Source: an uncultured Bacteriovoracaceae bacterium (GTDB lineage: Bacteria > Bdellovibrionota > Bacteriovoracia > Bacteriovoracales > Bacteriovoracaceae). Taken from it: 64,000 nt of DNA. Below are positions 26,815 through 36,246 of this stretch, piece after piece (position 1 is the first letter of the stretch; each line of letters starts with the position of its first letter). The stretch is from contig CAKZUQ010000003.1 in the NCBI GenBank assembly GCA_937923325.1, positions 1 through 64,000 on the forward strand. Reading direction: 5' to 3'. Both the position numbers and the translations under genes were made by a program. The notes under the pieces are model-generated. The model had not been told where the DNA came from, ran no database searches, and saw only the letters and a list, made by a program, of their open reading frames with translations.

Positions 26815-27908
26815 TAATCTCTACTTATAATTTGTGATTTATCTGTAAGCGCACAAAACATCAATCCCATTGCAATTAAATTGGCCATCAAAGATGATCC
26901 TCCATAGGATATAAACGGAAGGTTTAATCCTTTCGTCGGCAATAATCCTAAAACTACCGCCATGTTCAAGAATGCTTGAAAACCAATCGCAAAAACAATT
27001 GATGCTACAATAATTTTATTTATTTTTCCTCTATTTGCTAAAGCTAATTTAAACCCTAAATATAAAAAGGCTGCAAATAGTAAAATGACACCAATAACTC
27101 CAACTAATCCTATTTCTTCACCTAAAACACTGAAGATAAAATCATTATATGCCTCAGGAAGATAAAAAAGTTTTTCGTTACTATTTCCAATTCCTTGACC
27201 AAAGATATGACCATTCGCAAATGCTAAGTAAGACTGAATTATTTGAAATCCACTATTTTGTGGATCGGCCCATGGATCTAAGAATGTTAATAGTCTTTTT
27301 ACTCTATATGGAGCTGCAATTAAAATTGCAAATAATGAACTTGCTCCCACAACAACTGCTGAATAAAAATATTTTCTTGGAAAATCACTTAAAAAGCAAA
27401 CAAATGCAATAAGTATTGCACTGATACTAAATGTACCAAAGTCTGGCTGTACTATTAATAAGCCTAATGGAAGTACTAAATGAAGAGAGTATAGAATTTT
27501 GTCATTTTTTGTGTAGTTCTTTAAATTTGTAAAATAATAAACAGCACTAAGTAGAACAGTGTATTTTACAAATTCTCCAGGTTGTAAACCAAATCCTCCG
27601 ATATTCAACCAACGATTCGATCCCTTTATACTTACTCCCAAAGGCGTCAAAGTCAAAAAGAGTAATGTATTAGCTAGAATATTTAATTGATAGGCCTTTT
27701 CATACCAAAAGCTAAATTTTGTTTTAGATAGAACAAATGCAAATCCACCTCCTATAAATAAGAAAAGGAGTTGCTTAAATAAGAAGTGAGTAGAGCTTCC
27801 AATCACTTCTTTTGCGTAAATATAACTTGATGAATAAACCATGATGATCCCAACAAAGATAATCATGGATAGATCTATTAATAGATACTGTTTTAATTTA
27901 CTAGTCAT
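26814..27908 (-). CDS. ftsW: Peptidoglycan polymerase FtsW
   Basis: This SEDS-family glycosyltransferase of 364 residues polymerises lipid II at the septum together with FtsI. It has about ten hydrophobic helices, the GGFGLQPGEFVK segment, FLDPWADPQNSGFQ, and the signature LPFISYGGSSL near the C-terminus. The acidic residue expected for catalysis lies in QPGEF or QPDFGT. It follows murD after a 43-base gap. Confidence 0.96.
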   Translation of the reverse strand: MTSKLKQYLLIDLSMIIFVGIIMVYSSSYIYAKEVIGSSTHFLFKQLLFLFIGGGFAFVLSKTKFSFWYEKAYQLNILANTLLFLTLTPLGVSIKGSNRWLNIGGFGLQPGEFVKYTVLLSAVYYFTNLKNYTKNDKILYSLHLVLPLGLLIVQPDFGTFSISAILIAFVCFLSDFPRKYFYSAVVVGASSLFAILIAAPYRVKRLLTFLDPWADPQNSGFQIIQSYLAFANGHIFGQGIGNSNEKLFYLPEAYNDFIFSVLGEEIGLVGVIGVILLFAAFLYLGFKLALANRGKINKIIVASIVFAIGFQAFLNMAVVLGLLPTKGLNLPFISYGGSSLMANLIAMGLMFCALTDKSQIISRD

Positions 27909-27951
27909 AAGTAAATTCTAACAGAACGAGGTACATAACAGCAAATCTTAA

Positions 27952-29331
27952 TTATAGTTGAAAGATCAACTTCTTGTAATAACTACCTTTTTCGTCATAA
28001 TCTCTAAAGATATCAGTCGAATCATTTCCAGGACAAAGAATTATAGTATCTCCTGTTCTTGATTTTTGAAATGCTAAAAGAATAGACTCATCAAATGATC
28101 CAACCAAAAATGTTTGAGTTGCATCTCCAATTGCTCTATTCATGTTCTCTTTACACTCACCAACTAAAACCATAAGTCTTACTTTATCTTTAAGAGCGTC
28201 AGCATAACCTTCATACATTTGTTCAGAATCTTTACCTCCTGCAATCAGAATCACAGGCCCTTTTAGATTTGAAAGAGTTTCAACCATTTGATCCATAGTC
28301 TCAGACTTAGCATCATTATAAAATTTAACTCCGTTTCTCTCAATAACAAATTCCATTCTATTAGGAATTCCTGGAAACTTGATAATTGATTCTTGAATTG
28401 ATTTATCTGAAACCTTTAATGCCTTACATGCTGTAATAGCAGCTAATAGGTTTTCTCTATTGTTTTGTCCAACAATTCTCATGTCATTCACTTTAAACTC
28501 AGAGTGATAGTTTATATTTGAATGGATTCTTCTTTCGTGAAAGTGAGTTCCTTGAATTTCTGATATAACTCCCATCTTTACAAAAGATCTTCTTGAGTAC
28601 CAAAAAGTTTGAGCAGGGGTATTTCTTAACATTGAGTTACTAGATAGTTTATCAAAATTAATTATTAAATGATCAGCAGCAGTTAAGTTTTTTAAAACTT
28701 TTAGAGATGTCTCTATATATTCTCCAGCAGTATTAAATCTACTATCAGCTAATTTTTCATCAATATTTGGGTATACAGCTAAAACAGGGTGAAAATCATC
28801 TACTGTCTGTAATTGCTTTGGTGATACTTCAACGACAACATAGTCTACAAAGTCTCTATCTTCTAACATTAAGAAGTTACTAAATGGATCAGCGTTAGTT
28901 CCACCAACAAAAACATTCTTTTTATCCAGTTTTAAAGCAAAGCCAATCATGTGAGCAATAGTTGTTCTACCTAGACTTCCACATACAGCGATAACTGGTT
29001 TTTTACAGTTTTTATAAGCAAATCCAAACTCAGAATGTACTTCTCTTCCTGCTTCTCTAGCTTTTTGTAGTTGAGGCATTTGAGGATCGACAGCACTACT
29101 ATAAACAATTACATCTGCTGATAAAAAATCATCTTCTCTATGTTCACCCAAAGTCATTTGCGGCATAGGTTTAATTTTCTTTAACCTTTTAACGGCCTTA
29201 TTAAGATCAAAGATTGGTTTAATATCTGTAACCTTAATTTCTGCACCAAAATGATTGAAAAGATTTATTAGAGCAAATCCAGTTTTACCTAAACCTACAA
29301 CTAAAACTTTTTTACCTTTATACTGTTCCAT
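27952..29331 (-). CDS. murD: UDP-MurNAc-L-Ala:D-Glu ligase MurD, divergent active site
   Basis: The gene is in the murD place and the 459-residue product is a MurD orthologue by overall pattern: VVGLGKTGFAL at the start, FYNDAKSETMDQM near 337 (Lys342) and DIFRDYDEKG near the end. MurD adds D-Glu to UDP-MurNAc-L-Ala. Several key positions differ. The ATP loop, normally G-x-x-G-K-S/T, is GSLGRTT with Arg122 in place of the phosphate-binding Lys. The N-x-T-x-DH-L-D motif is NIDEKLAD (189-196) with no His. PHR is PNR (323-325), and LSPACASFD is LCPGNDSTD. The frame is intact and long, so it is not a decayed gene. MurC, MurE and MurF beside it are normal. Confidence 0.88.
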   Translation of the reverse strand: MEQYKGKKVLVVGLGKTGFALINLFNHFGAEIKVTDIKPIFDLNKAVKRLKKIKPMPQMTLGEHREDDFLSADVIVYSSAVDPQMPQLQKAREAGREVHSEFGFAYKNCKKPVIAVCGSLGRTTIAHMIGFALKLDKKNVFVGGTNADPFSNFLMLEDRDFVDYVVVEVSPKQLQTVDDFHPVLAVYPNIDEKLADSRFNTAGEYIETSLKVLKNLTAADHLIINFDKLSSNSMLRNTPAQTFWYSRRSFVKMGVISEIQGTHFHERRIHSNINYHSEFKVNDMRIVGQNNRENLLAAITACKALKVSDKSIQESIIKFPGIPNRMEFVIERNGVKFYNDAKSETMDQMVETLSNLKGPVILIAGGKDSEQMYEGYADALKDKVRLMVLVGECKENMNRAIGDATQTFLVGSFDESILLAFQKSRTGDTIILCPGNDSTDIFRDYDEKGSYYKKLIFQL

Positions 29332-29349
29332 ATTTATATATTCCTTTTA

Positions 29350-30426
29350 TTATCTTAATTTTAATGTTGCTAAAGAAAGTATCGCCAATATTATACTTAT
29401 AATCCAAAAACGTACTATTACTTTTGGTTCTGGCCATCCTTTAAGTTCAAAATGATGATGAATAGGGGCCATCTTAAATATTCTTTTCTTCCTCAATTTA
29501 TATGAGCCTACCTGTAAAATAACCGAAACGGCTTCCAATACAAATATTCCACCAATAAACACAAATAATACTTCATTTTTAGTAAGTACGGCCACAGTTC
29601 CTAACATACCACCTAGTGACAGTGAACCAACATCGCCCATAAAGACCTGCGCTGGGTATGAGTTATACCACAAAAACCCAACAGTTGCACCAACAGTACT
29701 TAGAGTTAGGACTGTTAATTCAGAACTCCCATTAACAAATGGTACAAAAAGGTATTGTGAAATTGCATAGTGCCCAGCAACATAAGCCAATATACCAAGA
29801 GTCGCACTACTTGTTATAACAGGACCAGAAACTAATCCATCCAGACCATCTGTTAAGTTAACAGCATTACTAGAACCAACAATCACCACAGCACAAAAGA
29901 AATGATAAAAGAATCCTAAATCAATTATTGGTCCCTTAACAAATGGAATATAAATTTGAGTATCTACAATATCGAAGTGAACCATTAGATAAGAAGCGAT
30001 AAATGCTGTCGTGAATTGCCAAACAAGCTTTCCTTTAGCAGATACTCCATCTGAATTTTTTCTAACAACCTTTAGATAATCGTCTCTAAATCCTAAAAAG
30101 AAATACGAAATCATTACAAATAACGCAATCAGGACAGGATAAGAGTTAAAGTTTCCAGTTATCAGCATGGATATTAAAACGGAACCTATTATGAAAACTC
30201 CACCTAAAGTAGGTGTTCCTTTTTTCTTTAAATGACTCTCAGGGCCATCTTCTCTAATTGATTGCCCAAACTGTTTAAGCTTCATATATGAAATGAATCT
30301 TTTTCCCCAAAAAATAGAAACAATCGTAGCGATCACAAAGGCCATGAAACTTCTAAAAGTAATATACTTAAAGACATTGAATAAAGCGAAATCCTCGCTT
30401 AAAGGAAATAGTAAATGATATAACAT
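29350..30426 (-). CDS. mraY: Phospho-MurNAc-pentapeptide transferase MraY
   Basis: MraY moves phospho-MurNAc-pentapeptide onto undecaprenyl phosphate to form lipid I in the inner membrane. The 358-residue polytopic protein carries KKGTPTLGGVFI, FLGFRDDYLKV with the Asp pair, AVNLTDGLDGLVSGP, and the HHHFELKGWPE histidine motif near the C-terminus. All are hallmarks of the family. It lies between murF and murD. Confidence 0.97.
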   Translation of the reverse strand: MLYHLLFPLSEDFALFNVFKYITFRSFMAFVIATIVSIFWGKRFISYMKLKQFGQSIREDGPESHLKKKGTPTLGGVFIIGSVLISMLITGNFNSYPVLIALFVMISYFFLGFRDDYLKVVRKNSDGVSAKGKLVWQFTTAFIASYLMVHFDIVDTQIYIPFVKGPIIDLGFFYHFFCAVVIVGSSNAVNLTDGLDGLVSGPVITSSATLGILAYVAGHYAISQYLFVPFVNGSSELTVLTLSTVGATVGFLWYNSYPAQVFMGDVGSLSLGGMLGTVAVLTKNEVLFVFIGGIFVLEAVSVILQVGSYKLRKKRIFKMAPIHHHFELKGWPEPKVIVRFWIISIILAILSLATLKLR

Positions 30427-30451
30427 TAATTTACCTTAATATTTATTAATA

Positions 30452-31798
30452 TTAAGTTATATCTAGTATTCGCTCAAGTTGTAAAGAGCGACTTCCTTTT
30501 ATGAAAACATGAGTGAAGTTTTTGAGATTATTTTTATACTCATCTATAGAGTTTAATATAGTAAGAGTACCTTTAAAGCCTTCTTTAAAACCTTTTGAAT
30601 ATTTACCTACAAACGTAATATCCGAAACTCCCAGATCATTACATCTTAAGGCCGTCTCATAATGTAGCTTTTCCGTTAGATCTCCAAGCTCGTTCATATC
30701 ACCAATAATATAAAGCGGTTTCGCGTCCTTTGGTAAAGAGCTTTTAAATCCTTCTAAAGAAGCTATCATAGAACTAGGGTTTGCGTTGTAGGCGTCTAAG
30801 AATATTTTAGTGTTTTGTAGTTGTCTCCACTCTGAACGATTGACAGTAGGGGAGAAACTTTCACAAGCCTTAAGTAAGTCTTCTTCACGCTCTCCACAAA
30901 TCTGGAGCGATAAGATAAAAGCAACACCAAGGTTAAAAAAATTATGTTGCCCAGTAATATTCCCATTACTAATGCTGAAAATTTTTGAATCATAACTAAT
31001 TGTTAATAAATTTTTATTAAAAGTAAAATTTATATCTGAAGACTCATATCCAAAGCTTCTAGTTTGATTTGATTTTTTTAAAGATTTCAAATATTCATCA
31101 TCATCATTTATAAAGTATTTTCCATCATGAGAAAGAATATGTTGATAAGGGTATGACTCTTCTTCAAAGACTCCTTGTAACCCATCAAAGAACTCCAAGT
31201 GAGTATGACCTATATTTGTTGTAACAGCTAAGTTTGGATTCGCTGCTTTACATAGAACTTCTATTTCTCCGGGATGATTACTACCTAACTCTACGATTGC
31301 AATTTTCGTTTCATCGTTAGCTTGTAATAAAGTTAATGGTACGCCAATATGATTATTATTATTTTTTTGAGTGGAAATACATTCATCACTTATTGAACTT
31401 AGTAAATGAAATAACATTTCTCTAGTCGTTGTCTTTCCATTTGATCCAGAAATTCCAATTACATGGCCACCTTTAGTTTTAATTTTATCAGAAATTAGCC
31501 TAGAAAATTCTTGCAAAAATAAAACCGAATCTTTTACTTTAATCCAAAAATTATTATCTTTATACTTCTTTACAAGTTCTTCATTATTATCTTTATCTTC
31601 ATAAATAAAGCATTTCGAATTATTTTGAAGAACTTGCTCTAGAAAATTTAATGCATTAAACTTTTCTCCAGTAATGGCCAAAAATGATTTTGACTCATCA
31701 CATTTTCTGGAATCCATTTCTAAATTTAACACAAAATCGTTCTCTATATTTGAGTCAATATATGTTGAAAATGTTTTAACTTCACTATATTTATTCAT
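30452..31798 (-). CDS. murF: UDP-MurNAc-tripeptide:D-Ala-D-Ala ligase MurF
   Basis: MurF adds D-Ala-D-Ala to complete the pentapeptide precursor. The 448-residue protein has ISGSNGKTTTREML, the VELGSNHPGEI segment, TNIGHTHLEFFDG, and DAYNANPSSM near residue 345, all standard. It overlaps murE by 8 bases. No ddl gene for D-Ala-D-Ala synthesis is in the cluster, so that must be encoded elsewhere. Confidence 0.96.
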   Translation of the reverse strand: MNKYSEVKTFSTYIDSNIENDFVLNLEMDSRKCDESKSFLAITGEKFNALNFLEQVLQNNSKCFIYEDKDNNEELVKKYKDNNFWIKVKDSVLFLQEFSRLISDKIKTKGGHVIGISGSNGKTTTREMLFHLLSSISDECISTQKNNNNHIGVPLTLLQANDETKIAIVELGSNHPGEIEVLCKAANPNLAVTTNIGHTHLEFFDGLQGVFEEESYPYQHILSHDGKYFINDDDEYLKSLKKSNQTRSFGYESSDINFTFNKNLLTISYDSKIFSISNGNITGQHNFFNLGVAFILSLQICGEREEDLLKACESFSPTVNRSEWRQLQNTKIFLDAYNANPSSMIASLEGFKSSLPKDAKPLYIIGDMNELGDLTEKLHYETALRCNDLGVSDITFVGKYSKGFKEGFKGTLTILNSIDEYKNNLKNFTHVFIKGSRSLQLERILDIT

Positions 31799-33095
31799 TT
31801 ATTATTCTCTCTACTAATTCAATATCAGAGTAATGTATTTTCTCTCCCATAATATCCATGTAAGGCTCATGACCTTTACCCAAAATTAGAACTATAGATT
31901 TCTTATTCTTACATGCTGATCTTATTGCATCCTCTCTATTTTTAATTACTTTATAATTATCATAATCTGATAATCCATCAGTAATGTCTTTTAAAATTTC
32001 TTCTGGATTTTCAAACCTCGGATTATCCGTAGTAATAATAACTTCATCACTATTTGAGCATGCTGCAATCCCCATGAGTGGTCTTTTAGTCTTATCTCTA
32101 TTTCCACCACATCCAAATAAAGTTATCACTTTTTTATTATAGGATCTTTTTATTTCCTTACATATATTTTCAATTGCATCAGGAGTATGTGCGTAATCGA
32201 CAATAAACATTGATTCTTCAAATTTGAATACGTTAAATCTTCCAGGTGCTGGACTCAAAAACTCATAATCTTCTAATCTTTTTATTTTTAATTGTTCTAA
32301 ACAACATACAGCAAGATCTAAATTCTTTTTATTATAACTAACTTTTAAAAACTCTTTTTCTGCTTGGATATCCAAATTACTTTTTATAAATTGATCTGAT
32401 TCTTTATGCTGATTTGAATCTAAGTGATGAAAAAACATCTTTCCATTTTCTTTTAAGGAGTCTCTAAGACCAAGCTTCGCTTTATAATAACTTTCCATCG
32501 TTTTATGATAATCTAAGTGGTCTTGGCTAAAACTTGTCCAGGCTGCTGTATCGATTTCTAAATTTAAAAATCTTTTCTGTTCAATAGCATGGCTACTGGC
32601 CTCAAAAACAATCACATCTGCTTTATATTTATTTATATACTTTCTAAGGTCAATATAATTTGGAGTTGTAAGGCCAAAGTCATCTTCTTTTTTATCATTA
32701 TACCAAACACCTAATGTACCAATTGATAAAACTGATATTTTTTGTTTAACGCATATTTGTCTAATGAAGTCGACGGTTGTCGTTTTTCCATTTGTTCCGG
32801 TTATTGCTACAAGCTTTGAGCTTTTAATCTCTCCATATATTTTGTTGCAAAGCTTCTCTTGAATTTTCGCCCATTCTTTAAAATCAACAAAGCTTATATT
32901 CTTTTCCTCTTCATACTTTATTGAAGTGCAAACAAAGAGATGAAAAAAATCTGTATTCTCAATGTTTTTTAAAAAGTTTTTATATGAGTTTGGATCCGAG
33001 TCATTTAGTTTATAAAACAATATTGACTCACTATTGCATTCTTGTACCTTCCAGTGGATATCTTTAAACTCTAAACTCTCAACTAGTTTATTCAT
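31791..33095 (-). CDS. murE: UDP-MurNAc-tripeptide synthetase MurE, meso-DAP type
   Basis: MurE adds the third residue of the stem peptide. The 434-residue protein is shorter than the usual 480-500, mostly in the N-terminal substrate domain. It has ITGTNGKTTTVDF, TTPNYIDLRKY, SFSQDHLDYH with the catalytic His, and TTDNPRFENPEEI. The DNPR motif marks enzymes that take meso-diaminopimelate and not lysine, as expected for a Gram-negative wall. It overlaps ftsI by 8 bases. Confidence 0.96.
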   Translation of the reverse strand: MNKLVESLEFKDIHWKVQECNSESILFYKLNDSDPNSYKNFLKNIENTDFFHLFVCTSIKYEEEKNISFVDFKEWAKIQEKLCNKIYGEIKSSKLVAITGTNGKTTTVDFIRQICVKQKISVLSIGTLGVWYNDKKEDDFGLTTPNYIDLRKYINKYKADVIVFEASSHAIEQKRFLNLEIDTAAWTSFSQDHLDYHKTMESYYKAKLGLRDSLKENGKMFFHHLDSNQHKESDQFIKSNLDIQAEKEFLKVSYNKKNLDLAVCCLEQLKIKRLEDYEFLSPAPGRFNVFKFEESMFIVDYAHTPDAIENICKEIKRSYNKKVITLFGCGGNRDKTKRPLMGIAACSNSDEVIITTDNPRFENPEEILKDITDGLSDYDNYKVIKNREDAIRSACKNKKSIVLILGKGHEPYMDIMGEKIHYSDIELVERIINE

Positions 33096-34986
33096 AATCA
33101 GGAGCTTTAAACTCTATATCTACTTTTGTATTTTTACTTACTTTAGTTCCAGCAATAGGAGATTGAGAATATACAACTCCAAAACCTTTAGAGTTATAGT
33201 CTAACTTCAACTTATCTAAAACTTTAAAAGCCGAAGACTTATCTAGTCCTGACAAGTCTGGCATAATTCCTTTAATTGTTTTTTTAATTGCACTAGATTT
33301 GTAAGAGATCCTATCCATACTGGCAGTAGAGCCTTTAGTTTCCTTGGCCAGTATATTATATTCTTTTTTCTTATAAAGAATTGAACTAACTATTTTTTTA
33401 AATATTGGAGCTGCAACTTGGTTTCCATAATATCCTTTTTGAGGATCTTCAACATATACAAATGCAACAAAGTTTTTTTCAACACCAACAGGAAAACCAA
33501 TAAACCCAGAAGTATATCCTTTATACTTTCCCGTTTCATCAATTCTTTGTGCAGTACTTGTTTTACCAGCAATAGTAAAATACTTTACCTTCGCATTCTC
33601 TCCAGTACCATCTTCAACAGCAGCTATTAACATTTTTTGAATTTGAGATATTGTTTCATCTTTTAATATCTTTTTTCCATTGTTTTCATGTTTTGCACTT
33701 TTTAAAAATGTAGGCCTAACGTAATATCCTCCATTAGCAAAAGGAGCATAACTTGCAAGCATTTGTAATCCAGTAGTTGCAACACCTTGTCCGAAACTAA
33801 TATTACTAAGTCTTAGTGGTGATATATTGTCCTTTTGTTCTAAAATACCTCGAGATTCACCTTTTATTTCTACTTTTAATCTTTCTCCAATATGAAATTT
33901 TTTTAGATCTTTTTTTAGAACTGGATATGTCAGATCAAAAGCAATTTTAGTTGTACCAATATTTGATGATTTTTTTAAAATTTCTTCTACAGATAACCAT
34001 TCAAAGTTATGGCCACTATCTGATTCTTTTATAAAATGATTTTGAACTCTATACTTTCCTCTTTCACAAAAATAATTCGTATCCGGTCTAACCACATTAT
34101 GCTCTAAAGCAGATGCTATAGTTAATGTTTTAAACACAGATCCAGGTTCAAAAGGATCAGTAACAAAAGACAGTTTCCTATTCTTAGCTTTAGATTGAGA
34201 TATGTGATTTGGATCGTAAGTAGGGTAGTTTGCTATAGCAATTACTTCTCCAGTATTTGCATCCATAACTCCTGCACCACCTCTTAGGGCCTTATGCTTA
34301 ATGACACCTTCTTTTAAGAATCTCTCTAGGTTACTTTGTATATCTTTATCTATTGATAGAACTATATCTTTTGCAGTATTTGAAATAACATTATCTTCAA
34401 ATTTTACTGGCCTTCCTTTAGCATCTCTATAATATTTTTTTATTTCAGGCTTTCCTGTTAACTCTGCATTAAAATAGTTCTCTATTCCACTTAAACCACT
34501 ATTATCGATTCCAACAAAACCAATAAGTTGAGATGCCATTTCATTATTTGGATACATCCTTCCGAATTGTTCTTCGACTCTAATTCCTTTTAGTGACTTT
34601 ATTTTTTTATATTCTTTCTTTGTAAGGTTTATGTTTCTAGCAATCCACGTAAATTTATTTTTTCTTTTAGTTATATTTGTTTTGATTTTTACATACTTAC
34701 TTTTAATCGCATTAACTTTTATTTTTTTTAATGATTTAAGCGTTTGATCTATTTTTTTTGAAAACGTGAATACATTGTATCTTTTAACATTTACGGCCAA
34801 AGGATTGTTATTTCTATCTAGAATTTGACCTCTTTTAGGATAGACTTTTTTAGTTCTAATAACTTGGCTATCAGAATAAGATATAAGCTTTGACCTATTT
34901 ACTACTTGAACGTAAAAAGCTTTTACGGCAACAGCTGTAAAAAGTAGTACCATTATTGAAAATACGACAGTTATTTTATTTTTCAT
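33088..34986 (-). CDS. ftsI: Septal transpeptidase FtsI (PBP3) with PASTA domain
   Basis: This class B penicillin-binding protein of 632 residues cross-links septal peptidoglycan with FtsW. There is one N-terminal membrane helix, a dimerisation domain, then the transpeptidase motifs EPGSVFK (catalytic Ser), KSSN and AGKTSTAQ. The last 65 or so residues form a PASTA domain (IMPDLSGLDKSSAFKVLDKL, then QSPIAGTKV). A PASTA domain on FtsI is unlike Escherichia coli but occurs in delta-proteobacterial lineages. It follows ftsL by 6 bases. Confidence 0.96.
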   Translation of the reverse strand: MKNKITVVFSIMVLLFTAVAVKAFYVQVVNRSKLISYSDSQVIRTKKVYPKRGQILDRNNNPLAVNVKRYNVFTFSKKIDQTLKSLKKIKVNAIKSKYVKIKTNITKRKNKFTWIARNINLTKKEYKKIKSLKGIRVEEQFGRMYPNNEMASQLIGFVGIDNSGLSGIENYFNAELTGKPEIKKYYRDAKGRPVKFEDNVISNTAKDIVLSIDKDIQSNLERFLKEGVIKHKALRGGAGVMDANTGEVIAIANYPTYDPNHISQSKAKNRKLSFVTDPFEPGSVFKTLTIASALEHNVVRPDTNYFCERGKYRVQNHFIKESDSGHNFEWLSVEEILKKSSNIGTTKIAFDLTYPVLKKDLKKFHIGERLKVEIKGESRGILEQKDNISPLRLSNISFGQGVATTGLQMLASYAPFANGGYYVRPTFLKSAKHENNGKKILKDETISQIQKMLIAAVEDGTGENAKVKYFTIAGKTSTAQRIDETGKYKGYTSGFIGFPVGVEKNFVAFVYVEDPQKGYYGNQVAAPIFKKIVSSILYKKKEYNILAKETKGSTASMDRISYKSSAIKKTIKGIMPDLSGLDKSSAFKVLDKLKLDYNSKGFGVVYSQSPIAGTKVSKNTKVDIEFKAPDYE

Positions 34987-34992
34987 TTTTAC

Positions 34993-35310
34993 CTATGGAA
35001 TCACTATAATATGCTTGTCATTAGGTTGCTTTAAGTTATATTTTTTTGCAAAACCTTCAAGTTTTTTTACTGATAGTAACTTTGCTCTGTAAGCTTTTAA
35101 TTCTTTATTTTCAATTTTTTGTATTTTTAGCTTTTTTGAGATTTCAGTATATTTATAGTCTTGCTCAACACCTTTCATTCTAATCAATACAAATAAAATA
35201 CCAATTACAGATAATACTAATATTAAAGGAAAGGTTTGAGATGTGAGAATATATTTAGATATGAAAGTGGAGATTGCACTTTCTTTTTTCTTTGGTCTTC
35301 TTTTGGCCAT
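34993..35310 (-). CDS. ftsL: Cell division protein FtsL
   Basis: The 105-residue bitopic protein has a basic cytoplasmic tail, one membrane helix (FPLILVLSVIGILFVLI, about 31-47) and a periplasmic coiled coil (EISKKLKIQKIENKELKAY). FtsL proteins are poorly conserved; the call rests on this architecture and on its place between rsmH and ftsI. GGAGGGTAATA stands before the ATG. Confidence 0.85.
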   Translation of the reverse strand: MAKRRPKKKESAISTFISKYILTSQTFPLILVLSVIGILFVLIRMKGVEQDYKYTEISKKLKIQKIENKELKAYRAKLLSVKKLEGFAKKYNLKQPNDKHIIVIP

Positions 35311-35328
35311 TATTACCCTCCGTGGTAA

Positions 35329-36246
35329 TTAGAGCTTTTGAATAACTCTTAGCTTTGCACTTCTTGAGCGTCTATTTTCTTCAATTTCCTCTTCAGTAGG
35401 TATTAGAGGTCTCTTTGTTAATATTTTAGCAGAAGTTTTATCGGTTTGAAAAATCTCTTTAAATTTATGTTTAACGATTCGATCTTCTAATGAGTGAAAA
35501 CTGATAATAGCAAGAGTACCATTGGGTTTTAGAATACTAAACCACTTCTCTAAACTATTTTCTAAAACCTCTAACTCTCTATTAACTGCTATTCTTAAGG
35601 CCTGAAATGTTCTTGTCGCAGGATGAGTTCCCTTATGCCTTTGAGATTTAGGATAGGCATGAAAACAAATATCTTCTAACTCTTTTGTTGTTTCTAGTCT
35701 TTTTTCTTTTCTAAACTCAATAATATTTGCAGCTATTCTTCTAGAAAGTCTCTCCTCACCATATGTATAAAGAATATTTGCAATCTCTTCTTCAGAATAA
35801 TTGTTTAATATATCTGCTGCCGTTTCTTCTTCTTCATCTTTATAATTCATTCTCATATCAAGCATTGCATCTTCTCTAAAAGAAAAGCCTCTATCAAACT
35901 TATCGAATTGATGAGAAGACACTCCAAGATCGGCCATGATTCCGTCAAACTTTAAACCTTTTTCAATGGCCCAATCTGCAAAGGATTCAAAATTCATTGC
36001 AAGTAAGTTTACTCTTGATTCTAGATTATTCTCTTTTAATACTTTTGCACCATTTTCTAATGCATCAGGATCTTGATCAACACTATAAACTGTCGCCTTA
36101 TCATTTTTTAAAGCAAGTCCCATTGAATGGCCACCGGCTCCAAAAGTCATATCTGCAAATACCGGCTCCTCTGCTGAATCCATATATAAAAAGTCTATGC
36201 ATTCATTAAATTGTACAGAGTAATGTTTTTTATAATCAAAGCTCAT
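35329..36246 (-). CDS. rsmH: 16S rRNA m4C1402 methyltransferase RsmH
   Basis: RsmH (MraW) methylates N4 of C1402 in the 16S rRNA decoding centre using SAM. The 305-residue protein has the family start YSVQFNECIDFL, the SAM loop MTFGAGGHSMG, the ADLGVSSHQFD motif, GFSFREDAMLDMRM and FHSLEDRIVK. It is usually second in dcw clusters, after mraZ. Here mraZ is absent and mtnP ends right at the rsmH start (shared base). Confidence 0.97.
   Translation of the reverse strand: MSFDYKKHYSVQFNECIDFLYMDSAEEPVFADMTFGAGGHSMGLALKNDKATVYSVDQDPDALENGAKVLKENNLESRVNLLAMNFESFADWAIEKGLKFDGIMADLGVSSHQFDKFDRGFSFREDAMLDMRMNYKDEEEETAADILNNYSEEEIANILYTYGEERLSRRIAANIIEFRKEKRLETTKELEDICFHAYPKSQRHKGTHPATRTFQALRIAVNRELEVLENSLEKWFSILKPNGTLAIISFHSLEDRIVKHKFKEIFQTDKTSAKILTKRPLIPTEEEIEENRRSRSAKLRVIQKL

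Noticed and set aside
27952..29331. murD as a pseudogene
   Set aside because: The frame is full length, keeps the C-terminal ligase motifs and sits in an intact operon; altered residues alone do not show decay.
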